Source: Enterocloster alcoholdehydrogenati (GTDB lineage Bacteria > Bacillota > Clostridia > Lachnospirales > Lachnospiraceae). Taken from it: a stretch of DNA of 64,000 nt. Below the pieces are notes generated by a model. That model searched no databases, was not told the DNA's origin, and worked only from the letters and a program-made list of their open reading frames with translations. This document shows positions 43,698 to 52,766 of the stretch, piece after piece. Position numbers and translations under genes: made by a program. The stretch lies in NCBI RefSeq assembly GCF_013282095.1, contig NZ_BLTJ01000002.1, forward strand, positions 62,001 through 126,000, read 5' to 3'. Position 1 is the first letter of the stretch, and each line of letters starts with the position of its first letter.

Positions 43698-46124
43698 TCA
43701 GATAAGTCCCTTTTCTTTGAATTTCCCGATCAGCCTCTGGGCCGTCATGGGAGCCGTGTTCATGGAAACGCCCGTTGCATGAAGGATGGCATTGCGGATG
43801 GCCGGAGCTACCGGAATTGCCGGCGGCTCTCCCAGAGCCTTATTTCCATAAGGGCCGGTCGGATCGTCTAACTGAATAAACTCCACGTGGAGATCCGGGG
43901 CATCCATGGCCGTTGGGATCTTGTAATCCAGAAGGTTGTTGTTTAAAGGCTTTCCTGTCTTTTCGTCTACCAAAAGTTCCTCAGAGAGGCCAAAGCCAAG
44001 GCTCATGCTCATGCCGCCGTGTACCTGGCCTGCGGCCGTCTTTGGATTGATCAGGATACCGGAATCGTGAACATTTACGATATCCTTTACGGTCACAAGC
44101 CCCAGAGGCATATCTACCTCAACGTCCACAAAGCAGCAGCCGGAAGCAAAGGTATTGTCTCTGCACTGGTTGGTCGTCTCAGCGGTGATATGGACAGAGC
44201 GGTCCAGGGAATAGAAGGCGGTATCCGCCACCACTGCCACGTCAAAGAGCACCGGATCGCCGCCGGTAACCACAATCTGACTATCCGCAATATCCAGCAT
44301 ATCCCATGTGATCTCATCCTGCTCTGTGAGTCCCAGTACATGGCGTACCTTCCCTGCTGCCTCCTTTACCACATCGGAATAAACCGTCTTTGAAAGGTCA
44401 GTCACATCATGGTTCAGCATATAGGCGGCGTATTCCAGCACCTTATGGCGGAACTCGCGGGCGCATTTTTTGCAGGCCATACCGGATACATAGGTCTGGC
44501 GGGACGCATAAGCGCCAGTGTCGAAGGGGGTCACATCCGTGTCCTGGGTGGAATTGATGTATACCCGGTCCAGGGAAATCCCTGTGGTTTCTGCGGCCAT
44601 CTGGGAAAATACCGTATCTGCGCCCTGTCCGATCTCCGTAGCTCCCATGGACAGCTGAATAGAACCGTCCTGGTTTAATGTAATGCGTGAGGAGGCTGTC
44701 TCAAGTGAGATCGGATATACGCCTGTCTTATAGATGAAAACAGCCATTCCCACACCGCGCCTTACAGGACCGGTCTGGTTTTTATAGGCCTCTCTCTTCT
44801 CATCCCAGCGAATGTACTCCCGCCCCTTTTTTATGCACTCCTTTAAACCATATGTATGAAAGGAAATGCCGTTGGCGGGATCAACAAACCCATCGTCCAC
44901 ACAGTTTTTTAAGCGGAATTCGCATGGATCCATGTCAATGGCTACCGCCATATCCTCAGTGAGACATTCCGCAAACCAGTCCGCCTGCGGAATGCCGTAG
45001 CCTCTCATGGCGCCTGCCGTAGGCGAAGAGGTATAGACCGTCCAGCAGTCCACCTCCGCTCCCAGGCGGTCTCTGTAGAGATCTTTAAATACGTTTCCGC
45101 AGTTGGCGCAGATGGCGTGGCCGTGAGACGCATATGCGCCGTTATTTGCAAATGCCTCCAGCTGTCTTGCAAGGATCCTGCCGTCCCTTGTAACAATACC
45201 TCTGCATTTCCCTTCGATAGCGTGACGGGTACGGGTGCCGGAGATAGTCTCCTCGCGGCTGATCTCCATGCGGACCGCTCTTCCGCCCACACAGATGGAG
45301 AGAAAGGCGTTTAAAGGTTCATAAAGAACATCCTGCTTGTTGCCGAAACCACCGCCGATATAGGGCTTGATTACCCGTACCTTTCCTACCGGGATTCCCA
45401 GGGCCTGAGCCGTAACGCGTCGGACAATATGGGGCAGCTGGGTGGATGAGACGATGGTTGCCTTGCCGTTTGTATCCACATAAGCCCAGGAAACAGGAAG
45501 TTCAATGTGGCAGTGGGAAATTCTGGGAGTATCATAGGTCTCGTCAATTTCCACCAGCCCTTCCTCCCCATATTCTTCCAGCGCCTTTTTTCTTCCTTCC
45601 TCATAGGTAAAATCGGACGGCCCCATAGTCATATGGGAATGGACGATGACATTATCACTGCGGATATCCGGATGCAAGGGAGCTGCCCCCGGCTTTAATG
45701 CGGCCTCTACGGTGACAATAGGTTCATATTCCTCATACTCTGCCTTTACCAGACGGGCTGCCTGCGCTGCTGCAACCTCATTCTCAGCCACTACCGCTGC
45801 AATGTCGTCGCCGTACAGGCGCACTCTCTGGTTTAAAAGCTTCCGGTCGCGGATATCCTGGTGCTTTACCTCCACGCTCCAGGGATGGCCTGCGGTAGGG
45901 AACTGGATATCCGGCACATCAAAGCAGGTGATGATCTTTACCACCCCCGGCACCTTTAACGCTTCGCTTAAATCAAAGCTCTTTACAAGGCCGTTTGCAA
46001 TGGTTGAATGAACCACCTTTCCGTGAAGGATGTCTCTGGGTTCCAGATCCGCGGTGTACTTTGCCTCGCCGGTCACTTTTCCAAGGGCATCCACCCGGTT
46101 GATTTCCTGACCAACAACTTTCAT
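43698..46124 (-). CDS. xdhA: Xanthine dehydrogenase molybdenum-binding subunit
   Basis: 808 residues. Aldehyde oxidase/xanthine dehydrogenase large subunit: a/b hammerhead domain at about 15-125, then the molybdopterin cytosine dinucleotide-binding domain. Seen: YIGGGFGNKQD, GAMRGYGIPQ, EIGQGADTVF, and the base-catalyst glutamate in ALGEPPAIP near the C-terminus. It hydroxylates hypoxanthine to xanthine and xanthine to urate in characterised relatives; other purine or heterocycle substrates are possible. Ribosome site AAGGAGG precedes the ATG by 8 bases. First gene of the operon, under a riboswitch leader of about 300 bases. Confidence 0.93.
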   Translation of the reverse strand: MKVVGQEINRVDALGKVTGEAKYTADLEPRDILHGKVVHSTIANGLVKSFDLSEALKVPGVVKIITCFDVPDIQFPTAGHPWSVEVKHQDIRDRKLLNQRVRLYGDDIAAVVAENEVAAAQAARLVKAEYEEYEPIVTVEAALKPGAAPLHPDIRSDNVIVHSHMTMGPSDFTYEEGRKKALEEYGEEGLVEIDETYDTPRISHCHIELPVSWAYVDTNGKATIVSSTQLPHIVRRVTAQALGIPVGKVRVIKPYIGGGFGNKQDVLYEPLNAFLSICVGGRAVRMEISREETISGTRTRHAIEGKCRGIVTRDGRILARQLEAFANNGAYASHGHAICANCGNVFKDLYRDRLGAEVDCWTVYTSSPTAGAMRGYGIPQADWFAECLTEDMAVAIDMDPCEFRLKNCVDDGFVDPANGISFHTYGLKECIKKGREYIRWDEKREAYKNQTGPVRRGVGMAVFIYKTGVYPISLETASSRITLNQDGSIQLSMGATEIGQGADTVFSQMAAETTGISLDRVYINSTQDTDVTPFDTGAYASRQTYVSGMACKKCAREFRHKVLEYAAYMLNHDVTDLSKTVYSDVVKEAAGKVRHVLGLTEQDEITWDMLDIADSQIVVTGGDPVLFDVAVVADTAFYSLDRSVHITAETTNQCRDNTFASGCCFVDVEVDMPLGLVTVKDIVNVHDSGILINPKTAAGQVHGGMSMSLGFGLSEELLVDEKTGKPLNNNLLDYKIPTAMDAPDLHVEFIQLDDPTGPYGNKALGEPPAIPVAPAIRNAILHATGVSMNTAPMTAQRLIGKFKEKGLI

Positions 46125-46290
46125 TGTATTTCCTCCTTACTCCTTTACGCCTGTTTCCTGCCTGGAACGGCCGACACCTCCAGATAGACCATCAGCCCTT
46201 TTTTTCTCCCAAAGTTTATACGGACGAGGTTCCTGAAACACAGAAACTGCCGCCCGGCATCCATTCACGTTTTCTTAACACTTGGGTACC

Positions 46291-46330
46291 AAAAAAGAGC
46301 TGACTACATAAACATATGTAGTCAACTCTT
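46291..46330 (-). terminator. Regulatory terminator of the xdh riboswitch
   Basis: Left arm 46315-46330, four-base loop (46311-46314), right arm 46295-46310: a 16-pair stem with one G-U, followed by Ts to 46291. The left arm is made of the 3' half of aptamer loop L3, the 3' strand of P3, J3/1 and most of the 3' strand of P1. Terminator and ligand-bound aptamer therefore cannot coexist. Confidence 0.85.
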
Positions 46331-46376
46331 AAGGTAGTTGGTAGAGACTCTGGGCCAATCCCCAGGATATACATAT
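46314..46376 (-). promoter_or_regulatory. Variant purine-class riboswitch aptamer, predicted ON switch for xdhABC and permease
   Basis: Read on the minus strand. P1 is ATATGTA (46370-46376) with TACATAT (46314-46320), seven perfect pairs. P2 is CTGGG with CCCAG, L2 GATTGG; J2/3 has the invariant TCTACC (GTCTCTACC); P3 is CAACT with AGTTG, L3 carries CCTTAAG; J3/1 is GAC. The ligand-contacting U22, U47, U51 and C74 of the guanine riboswitch are all kept, and the GG/CC loop-loop contact is possible. J1/2, L2 and J2/3 are each one base shorter than in the B. subtilis xpt aptamer. C74 predicts guanine, hypoxanthine or a related oxopurine. Confidence 0.82.
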
Positions 46377-46405
46377 CAGGCATTTTTATTGAATTGATTA
46401 CTTGT

Positions 46406-46434
46406 ATTATATATCCTTAAAAAAAATTAGTCTA
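46406..46434 (-). promoter_or_regulatory. Sigma-A promoter of the xdh operon
   Basis: Minus strand TAGACT (46429-46434), 17-base spacer, perfect TATAAT (46406-46411), preceded by AT-rich sequence that could act as an UP element. The aptamer begins about 30 bases downstream of the -10, as expected for a riboswitch leader. Confidence 0.72.
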
Positions 46435-46566
46435 GTCGCAAAGTTCTCAAATATTTTTTAGTTTTTTGTGCAATATTTACAAATATTACCTAAAAATTTT
46501 TGTATTTTATCGTTATATTTTTACAAGAACAACGTTTTATCCTGCCTCTGCATCAAAGCACTCCCG

Positions 46567-47856
46567 CTAATCTGCTGTATGCTCCAGAGCCTGGCGGATA
46601 TCCTCAATGATGTCATCCGCAGCTTCGATTCCCACGCTTAAACGGATCATGGAAGGATCGACTCCCGCCTCCGTCAGCTGTTCGTTGGTCAGCTGTCTGT
46701 GGGTATGGCTGGCAGGATGCAGAACCGCAGTGCGGGAATCCGCCACATGGGTTTCGATGGAGCAGAGCCTTAAACGGTCCATAAACCGGGCTGCGCCCTC
46801 TCTGCCGGACCGTAAGCCAAAGGAAATAACGCCGCAGGTGCCTGTGGGCATATATTTCTTTGCCAGCTGATAATATTTATCCCCTTCCAGCCCCGGATAG
46901 CTGACCCAGGCCACATCCTCTCTGGACTTTAAAAAGGAAGCTACCTTACAGGCGTTTTCGCAGTGCCTTGGCACTCTTAGATGAAGTGTCTCAAGGCCGA
47001 CATTGATCAGAAAGGCATTCTGAGGAGACTGAATGGAACCCAGATCACGCATCAGCTGGGAAGTTGCCTTGGTGATATAGGCCAGCTTTCCAAACTTCTG
47101 GGTGTATATAACGCCGTGATAGGATTCATCCGGCTCTGTAAGACCCTTAAACTTATCATGATGAGCCTCCCAGTCAAAGTTTCCGCTGTCCACGATACAG
47201 CCGCCTATGGTCATGGCATGGCCGTCCATATATTTTGTGGTGCTGTGGGTCACGATATCTGCGCCCCACTCAAAAGGCCGGCAGTTGATGGGAGTCGCAA
47301 AGGTATTGTCCACAATCAGGGGAACGCCGTGATCGTGAGCTGCCCTGGCAAACTTCTCTATGTCAAGAACCGTCAGCGCGGGATTGGCGATCGTCTCGGC
47401 AAATAAAACCTTGGTGTTTGGGCGAAATGCAGCCGCCAGCTCCTCCTTTGTGGCATCCGGGCTTACCAGAGTACACTCTACGCCCATCTTTGGGATGGTT
47501 ACTGTGAACAGATTGGCAGTGCCGCCATAAATGGCAGCGGAACTTACCACATGGTCTCCTGCCTGACACAGGTTCATCACAGCATAAAAGTTTGCGGCCT
47601 GTCCGGAGGAGGTCAGCATGGCGCCTGCTCCGCCTTCCAGTTCACAGATCTTGGCGGCTACCGCATCATTGGTAGGGTTCGCCAGCCTTGTATAGAAATA
47701 TCCGTTTTCTTCCAGATCAAACAGCCGTCCCATCTGCTCGCTGGACGTATACTTAAATGTCGTACTCTGGCAGATAGGCAGCTGTCTGGGTTCGCCGTTT
47801 TTCGGCTCCCATCCGCCCTGAATACAGATGGTGTCTAATGAACGCTTCTTTGTCAT
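46567..47856 (-). CDS. metY: O-acetylhomoserine sulfhydrylase/aminocarboxypropyltransferase
   Basis: 429 residues, the length of the MetY branch of the Cys/Met-metabolism PLP enzymes. Lys208 in THSTTKYMDGH forms the Schiff base; SSGQAANF (near 83), YGGTANLF (near 110) and VDNTFATP (near 182) bind the cofactor. It makes homocysteine from O-acetylhomoserine and sulfide (or uses methanethiol). Ribosome site AGGAGG, good promoter upstream. No S-box or T-box was seen in the 129-base gap before it. Confidence 0.94.
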   Translation of the reverse strand: MTKKRSLDTICIQGGWEPKNGEPRQLPICQSTTFKYTSSEQMGRLFDLEENGYFYTRLANPTNDAVAAKICELEGGAGAMLTSSGQAANFYAVMNLCQAGDHVVSSAAIYGGTANLFTVTIPKMGVECTLVSPDATKEELAAAFRPNTKVLFAETIANPALTVLDIEKFARAAHDHGVPLIVDNTFATPINCRPFEWGADIVTHSTTKYMDGHAMTIGGCIVDSGNFDWEAHHDKFKGLTEPDESYHGVIYTQKFGKLAYITKATSQLMRDLGSIQSPQNAFLINVGLETLHLRVPRHCENACKVASFLKSREDVAWVSYPGLEGDKYYQLAKKYMPTGTCGVISFGLRSGREGAARFMDRLRLCSIETHVADSRTAVLHPASHTHRQLTNEQLTEAGVDPSMIRLSVGIEAADDIIEDIRQALEHTAD

Positions 47857-47906
47857 GAGTTTTCTTCCTCCTGGGGTCGGTTTTCCGTTAAAATAGATGC
47901 TGTTTT

Positions 47907-47935
47907 ATTATACTCCGCTCCTTTTGAGGATTCAA
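47907..47935 (-). promoter_or_regulatory. Sigma-A promoter of metY
   Basis: Minus strand TTGAAT (47930-47935), 17-base spacer, perfect TATAAT (47907-47912). The -10 is 51 bases before the start codon, so the leader is too short to hold an S-box riboswitch. Confidence 0.8.
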
Positions 47936-47985
47936 CCCCAAAACGGAAGTCCCTGTTCATGAGGGGACGGCCCGCGGCCTGTTTC

Positions 47986-49293
47986 TTACGCATTCACATA
48001 AAAATACACGGCTCCTGACAGGAGAAGATAAAACCATGTGGCCGGGTTGGAAAACCAGGTGGTAAAGAAAGCCAGAGCCATATACATGGCAATCTGGGCA
48101 TAGATCACATGGCCAACCGGACAGGACAGTTTTTTTCTAAGGCGCACCAGCCCATAGCAGGCCGCACCTAAAAGCCCTCCAAACAGGATCATTCCCAATA
48201 TGCCGAAGTCGTAATAGGCATCATAAAACAGCGTAACCGTGGTAAGTTCCTCCTTTGTGACAAATAAAGGGAAATTCACCAGGGACGGAATAAGGAATTT
48301 CAGTCCTGTAAGTGCCCATAAAGGGAACAGACCCTTAAGTCCGAAGGAATGACGGCCCAGCTGCTCTACCAGGCAGTTAAAGTTATCATAATTATTTGCA
48401 ATATACATATAGGGCTGGGTAATAAATATGGGCATATGGCTGTTCTTCATCTCAAAGATCCCATTCAGATACTCTACGCTGTGGCTTCTCAGTACCGTAA
48501 GGATCAGATAAGCCGGAATCATCACCACGGCCAAAACCCCCACATATACCAGGCTGAAATTCCCCGCCATGGAGATGTAGGTAAATACTGCCATTCCCAC
48601 AGCCAGGATCAGCTGAAAGCGGGACACACACAAAAGCGGGATAGCCAGGGCGATCAGATCAAGAACCATAGCCAGCAAAAATCCCCGGTCCCTTGTAAGT
48701 CCTCTTCCTCTTCTTGCCGTCATAACGCAGTAAACCACCGAAAGGCTCGGAACCAGCACACAGGATACGGTAAAATAGTGCACCCCGCTGATATGAAATT
48801 CTGAATAAGCGTGGGGGACACCGTAAGAAAACATCGGTATAAAGCCCAGTCTCCAGGCCTCAAATGAAAATGCCAGCAGAGACACTGCGGTGATGGCGGT
48901 CATGGAAATCAGGATCCGCCTCGTCTGAAGCGGAGACTCCCCGGAGGAAAAAAAGCGGTATACTGACTGCATATCCTTCTCTGTCCAGCCGTCATAGAGA
49001 CGGGTCATAACCTCAAAAACCGTCCAGAAAAGAACCACGGCTAAAAACAGACAGATCCAGGTCTTTACAGCCCAGTCTGTCTGAAGCCTTGACAGCTTAA
49101 AACAGGAAATGCCCTGTCCGCCCACAAAAAAGAGGCAGAACAGCCCCCGCAGATGGATCAGATTGCCCGTCCTTATATAATCCCCGATATACAGCCAGAT
49201 GGCCGCTCCTAAGAGTACAAGGCCGGACAGCACATAAATGTGCTGCCAGGCCAGGATAAAACTTACAATATAGCAAATAACATAAACTAACAT
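47986..49293 (-). CDS. Polytopic membrane protein resembling O-antigen/oligosaccharide repeat unit polymerase (Wzy-like)
   Basis: 435 residues, about 11-12 membrane helices with a larger extracytoplasmic loop in the C-terminal half (NNYDNFNCLVEQLGRHSFGLKGLFPL). This layout and the NYDNF/HSFGL-type loop resemble oligosaccharide repeat unit polymerases, which join lipid-linked sugar units outside the membrane. The assignment is by pattern only and could be wrong; no other polysaccharide gene is adjacent. The start codon overlaps the ptsI stop (TGATG), so its translation is coupled to PTS enzyme I. Confidence 0.6.
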   Translation of the reverse strand: MLVYVICYIVSFILAWQHIYVLSGLVLLGAAIWLYIGDYIRTGNLIHLRGLFCLFFVGGQGISCFKLSRLQTDWAVKTWICLFLAVVLFWTVFEVMTRLYDGWTEKDMQSVYRFFSSGESPLQTRRILISMTAITAVSLLAFSFEAWRLGFIPMFSYGVPHAYSEFHISGVHYFTVSCVLVPSLSVVYCVMTARRGRGLTRDRGFLLAMVLDLIALAIPLLCVSRFQLILAVGMAVFTYISMAGNFSLVYVGVLAVVMIPAYLILTVLRSHSVEYLNGIFEMKNSHMPIFITQPYMYIANNYDNFNCLVEQLGRHSFGLKGLFPLWALTGLKFLIPSLVNFPLFVTKEELTTVTLFYDAYYDFGILGMILFGGLLGAACYGLVRLRKKLSCPVGHVIYAQIAMYMALAFFTTWFSNPATWFYLLLSGAVYFYVNA

Positions 49294-51014
49294 CAGCCGT
49301 TCATCTTCTCCATAAATTCTCTCATATAGGCTTCTACCTCCGCTGTGGTGGCAAAGCTCATGGCCTTGTCGGCCACTTCCTGAAGTTCAGAAACACTGTA
49401 CTCTGTCACCAGCTTTCTGGTGCGCAGGATAGCGGAAGCGCTCATACTGAACTCGTTTAAGCCAAAGGCTAATAAAAGAGGAACCATCATGGGATCGCTG
49501 GCAGCCTCTCCGCACATACCGACCATGATGCCGGCCTCCCGGCCGCAGGCGATGATATGGCGTATGCTGCGCAGCACAGCCGGGTTAAAGGTGGAATACA
49601 GATAGGAAATCTTTTTGTTTCCACGGTCTACGGACATGGTGTACTGGGTCAGGTCGTTGGTGCCGATGCTGAAAAAGTCCGCCTCTTTTGCAAAGATATC
49701 TGCGATCAGGGATGCGGCTGCGGTCTCTACCATGATACCGACCTGGATGTCCTTTTTATAGGCAATTCCCTTTTCATCCAGTTCCTTCTTCAGTTCTTCG
49801 ATCAGAGCCTTTGCCTCTCTGTATTCCTCAATGCAGGTCACAAGAGGGATCATAATGCGGATATTTCCGAAAGCGCTGGCACGCAGCAGAGCGCGCAGCT
49901 GGGGCTTATAGATATCTTCCTTCCTGTCCAGGCACAGGCGAATCGCACGGTAGCCCAAAAATGGATTTTCATCCTTTTCAAGACCCATATACGGGATCTC
50001 CTTGTCGCCGCCGATATCCAGGGTACGGATGATCACGGGCTTTCCGTTCATGGCAGCCGCCACCTTTTTATAGGCCTCAAACTGCTCATCCTCGGTCGGC
50101 ATGGAGGTACGGTCCATAAACAGAAATTCGGTGCGGAACAGGCCCACGCCCTCTCCGTCATACTGGAGTACCTTGTCAACATCTTCAGGTTTTCCGATAT
50201 TGGCTACGATCTCCACCTGTACTCCGTCCTTTGTAACAGACGGCTTTCCAATGTACTTTTCCAGCTCCTTCTTTTCCTTTAAGAACTGGTCTCTCTTCGC
50301 CTCATAAGCAGTCTTTATCTCTGTATCAGGATTTACATATACTTCGCCGGTGCTGCCGTCCAAAACAACGGTATCCCCGTCCTTTACCTGCTCCAAAAGA
50401 CCGTTTACAGCCACCACAGCCGGAATCTCCAGCGCTCTTGCAAGGATAGCGCTGTGGGAAGTGCGGCCTCCTAACTCGGTAACGATTCCAACCACATTGG
50501 CCGGATTGATCCCTGCGGTCATGGAAGGGGTCAGATCCTTTGCCACCAGGACAGTGCCGGCCGGCAGAGAGGACACATCTGCAGACTGAAGCCCCATAAG
50601 AGTACGCTGCATACGAACCTTAATATCGCGCATATCCGTAGCTCTCTGCTGCATCAGCTCATCTCCCATAGACGCAAACATATCTGCATACATATTGCAT
50701 ACCGTTTCAATGGCAAACTCTGCATTTACTTTATCATTGCTGATGGAATTTTCAATTTCTCCCGTAAGCATGGGATCTGATAAAAGCATCATATGGCCCT
50801 GCATGATCTCGGCTTCCTTCTCTCCCACTCGGGTTGCCAGATCCTCGGCCATCTTCTGGGTCTCAGCGACGGTCTGCTCCAGCGCTCCCTTAAAACGCGA
50901 AACCTCGGCCTGTGCGTCCCCAACCTCTCTTCTTGTGATTACAAGCTCTGCCTCCTCTACGATCACCGCGGTACCGATACCGATGCCGTCGGAAGCGTTT
51001 GTTCCCTTATACAT
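49293..51014 (-). CDS. ptsI: PTS enzyme I (phosphoenolpyruvate-protein phosphotransferase)
   Basis: 573 residues, full length. It takes phosphate from phosphoenolpyruvate onto His187 in GGRTSHSAI and passes it to HPr. Domains: HPr-binding helical part (about 25-140), swivelling phosphohistidine domain (about 145-225), and a TIM-barrel PEP-binding domain with GVGLFRTEFLFM (near 290), DIGGDKE, SIGTNDLTQY (near 450) and the active-site cysteine in VGMCGEAASDP (near 500). Ribosome site GGAGGAA before the ATG. It lies 77 bases after ptsH. Confidence 0.97.
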   Translation of the reverse strand: MYKGTNASDGIGIGTAVIVEEAELVITRREVGDAQAEVSRFKGALEQTVAETQKMAEDLATRVGEKEAEIMQGHMMLLSDPMLTGEIENSISNDKVNAEFAIETVCNMYADMFASMGDELMQQRATDMRDIKVRMQRTLMGLQSADVSSLPAGTVLVAKDLTPSMTAGINPANVVGIVTELGGRTSHSAILARALEIPAVVAVNGLLEQVKDGDTVVLDGSTGEVYVNPDTEIKTAYEAKRDQFLKEKKELEKYIGKPSVTKDGVQVEIVANIGKPEDVDKVLQYDGEGVGLFRTEFLFMDRTSMPTEDEQFEAYKKVAAAMNGKPVIIRTLDIGGDKEIPYMGLEKDENPFLGYRAIRLCLDRKEDIYKPQLRALLRASAFGNIRIMIPLVTCIEEYREAKALIEELKKELDEKGIAYKKDIQVGIMVETAAASLIADIFAKEADFFSIGTNDLTQYTMSVDRGNKKISYLYSTFNPAVLRSIRHIIACGREAGIMVGMCGEAASDPMMVPLLLAFGLNEFSMSASAILRTRKLVTEYSVSELQEVADKAMSFATTAEVEAYMREFMEKMNG

Positions 51015-51091
51015 GGATATTTCCTCCTTAAGTTTCAGGCGCGGGAAATCCCGCCCCCTTTATTTATACTCACAACCTTTGGTTGCCGTCA

Positions 51092-51355
51092 TCACTCACC
51101 CAGACGGTTGTCCACCAGACGGATCATGGCCTCAAGGGCCTGCTCCTCATCCGGGCCGTCACAGATAAACTCCACTTCCTCGCCGCATTTGACGCAGGCC
51201 CCCAGAACGCTTAATACGCTCTTTGCATTGGCCGTCACATTGCGGACGCGAAAGGATATTTTTGCTTTATATAACAGGGCCTCCTTGCACAGGATTCCCG
51301 CCGGCCTTAAATGAAGGCCTGATGGATTCTTGATCAGCGTTGCTTTGCTTACCAT
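51092..51355 (-). CDS. ptsH: HPr phosphocarrier protein
   Basis: 87 residues. His15 in GLHLRPA is the phosphate carrier and Ser46 in AKSVLSV is the regulatory HPr-kinase site used in Gram-positive catabolite repression; both are at the standard positions. Residue 16 is Leu, where most HPr proteins have Ala. Co-directional with ptsI downstream and about 70 bases after cdaR. Confidence 0.94.
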   Translation of the reverse strand: MVSKATLIKNPSGLHLRPAGILCKEALLYKAKISFRVRNVTANAKSVLSVLGACVKCGEEVEFICDGPDEEQALEAMIRLVDNRLGE

Positions 51356-51425
51356 AAGTCTCTCACTCCTGTATCTGTTGTTTTACTGTCATATTGTATT
51401 CAGCCGTCTCCTATGGATACGGCAC

Positions 51426-52766
51426 CTATTCCTGGGCGGAAGAGGAGGACGCCTCTGACGTTCCTTCCATCTTGGACTCGCTCTCTGCCGGCCTGGACGA
51501 TGTATCCTGGGATTCCGCCGCCGTTTCCGTCTCATCCGCCGTTCGGTCGTGGACAGTGATCTGAAGAGGGTCGCAGCTTACCAGTTCATAGGCCGCTCCC
51601 AGCTGCAGGCTCACCTGCGCCGTATGAGTTCCAGGCCCCATATCGCTTACATCTACCTCCGCCTCCAGATTTTCCTCCGTCAGCTGATCCAGATCCTCGG
51701 TCAGACCCTTGATCCGAACGGTCACAGTATCCCGGTCAAACTGATAACTGTAGTGGCTGGATGCCCCTACCTGACGGATGGAATCAGAACCCAGAACAAA
51801 ATCCCTGGTTTCCAGCGGTTCCACCTTGATGGTCACCGTGATCTGACTCTCGCCCTCTGCAAGGGATACGCCCTTTGGCAGATACTGGCTTAAGTCGATG
51901 GTTACCTTCTTATCCGCGGTGGCCCCATCCATATTCAGTTCCTTTTTTGGAATGGTAATGGAACTGATCTCTGCCAGGTCAGATTTTAGGCCTACTACCT
52001 TCACGGACTTGATGCTGGATTCAATGCCAGTATAGCGGTAGCCGTCAGCCACCCGTCCCTCTGTTTCAAAATTCAGGCTCAGATCCTTCACCTTCAGGAT
52101 CGACTGATCATAGTCCGCTTCCGTACGGCTTAAGGTAACCCGGTCATCCAGGCTGATCTCATTTCCATTGGCATCATAGCATTTGATCGGCAGTGTGCCG
52201 GTCAGATCCTCCGTCGCTCCATCCAGCCGGATCTCTATCCCCACGGTGCTGATCTGTCCCACCAGGGACTGAGGCCCGCTGACTACGATCTTTGACGGTG
52301 ACAGGCTGACGCTGCCCTGGCTGTAGCCGTCCTCCGGCTTACCCACATATTTTGGTGTCAGTTCAAATGGTTTCTGCTGCAGATCCTCGGTCCTTACCCG
52401 GATCACCGCCGGCTTGGCGGTCACGGAATCCACATGGCTGTTCTTTACGTCAATTTTGATGGGAACGGCACCAGTAGGCTCATACATATCCGCCAGGTCG
52501 ATATAGGCCCTGAAATCAGAGGCCGAAACACTGCCGGAATCCAGTGTTCTTACCTTATAGGATACCGTTACTGTGTTTTTGTCGTCCAGAAGTTCGTACG
52601 TCTTTCCGCTGGAGGTAAGCACGCTTTCATTAAGCACCTCCAACGGAACGTTCTGCGTTCCTGTGATATCAGGATTGGAAATATTTACCACTGCCAGCCA
52701 TACAAAGAAAGCAATAAAGACGGAAAGTATTTTCAGTTTTAAATTATTTATCAGCTTTTTTTCCAT
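51426..52766 (-). CDS. cdaR: YbbR-domain protein, regulator of CdaA (CdaR)
   Basis: 446 residues. One N-terminal membrane helix (about 9-28), then four YbbR-type beta-rich repeats outside the membrane (about 35-120, 125-215, 220-315, 320-405), and a Thr/Ser/Glu-rich C-terminal tail. In characterised Firmicutes CdaR binds CdaA and modulates c-di-AMP synthesis. The gene overlaps cdaA by 23 bases, the usual cdaA-cdaR arrangement. glmM, which often follows, is not here; ptsH comes next instead. Confidence 0.92.
   Translation of the reverse strand: MEKKLINNLKLKILSVFIAFFVWLAVVNISNPDITGTQNVPLEVLNESVLTSSGKTYELLDDKNTVTVSYKVRTLDSGSVSASDFRAYIDLADMYEPTGAVPIKIDVKNSHVDSVTAKPAVIRVRTEDLQQKPFELTPKYVGKPEDGYSQGSVSLSPSKIVVSGPQSLVGQISTVGIEIRLDGATEDLTGTLPIKCYDANGNEISLDDRVTLSRTEADYDQSILKVKDLSLNFETEGRVADGYRYTGIESSIKSVKVVGLKSDLAEISSITIPKKELNMDGATADKKVTIDLSQYLPKGVSLAEGESQITVTIKVEPLETRDFVLGSDSIRQVGASSHYSYQFDRDTVTVRIKGLTEDLDQLTEENLEAEVDVSDMGPGTHTAQVSLQLGAAYELVSCDPLQITVHDRTADETETAAESQDTSSRPAESESKMEGTSEASSSSAQE

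Larger units (their letters stand above)
46125..46566 (-). other. Leader and promoter region of the xdh operon (no protein gene supported)
   Basis: 442 bases between metY and xdhA. From the metY side on the minus strand: an AT-rich stretch (46412-46550), a promoter (46406-46434), a purine-class aptamer (46314-46376), a terminator hairpin (46291-46330), then about 165 bases of leader. The leader contains only weak short reading frames before the xdhA ribosome site. Confidence 0.85.

Noticed and set aside
46145-46264. 39-codon frame in the xdhA leader between the riboswitch terminator and xdhA (minus strand)
   Set aside because: The upstream AAGAAAACGTG is a poor ribosome site, the product resembles nothing I know, and a second frame starts five bases later. 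A leader peptide is possible but not supported.
47857-47906. Possible S-box (SAM) riboswitch before metY
   Set aside because: The leader is about 45 bases, too short, and no SAM aptamer motifs are visible.
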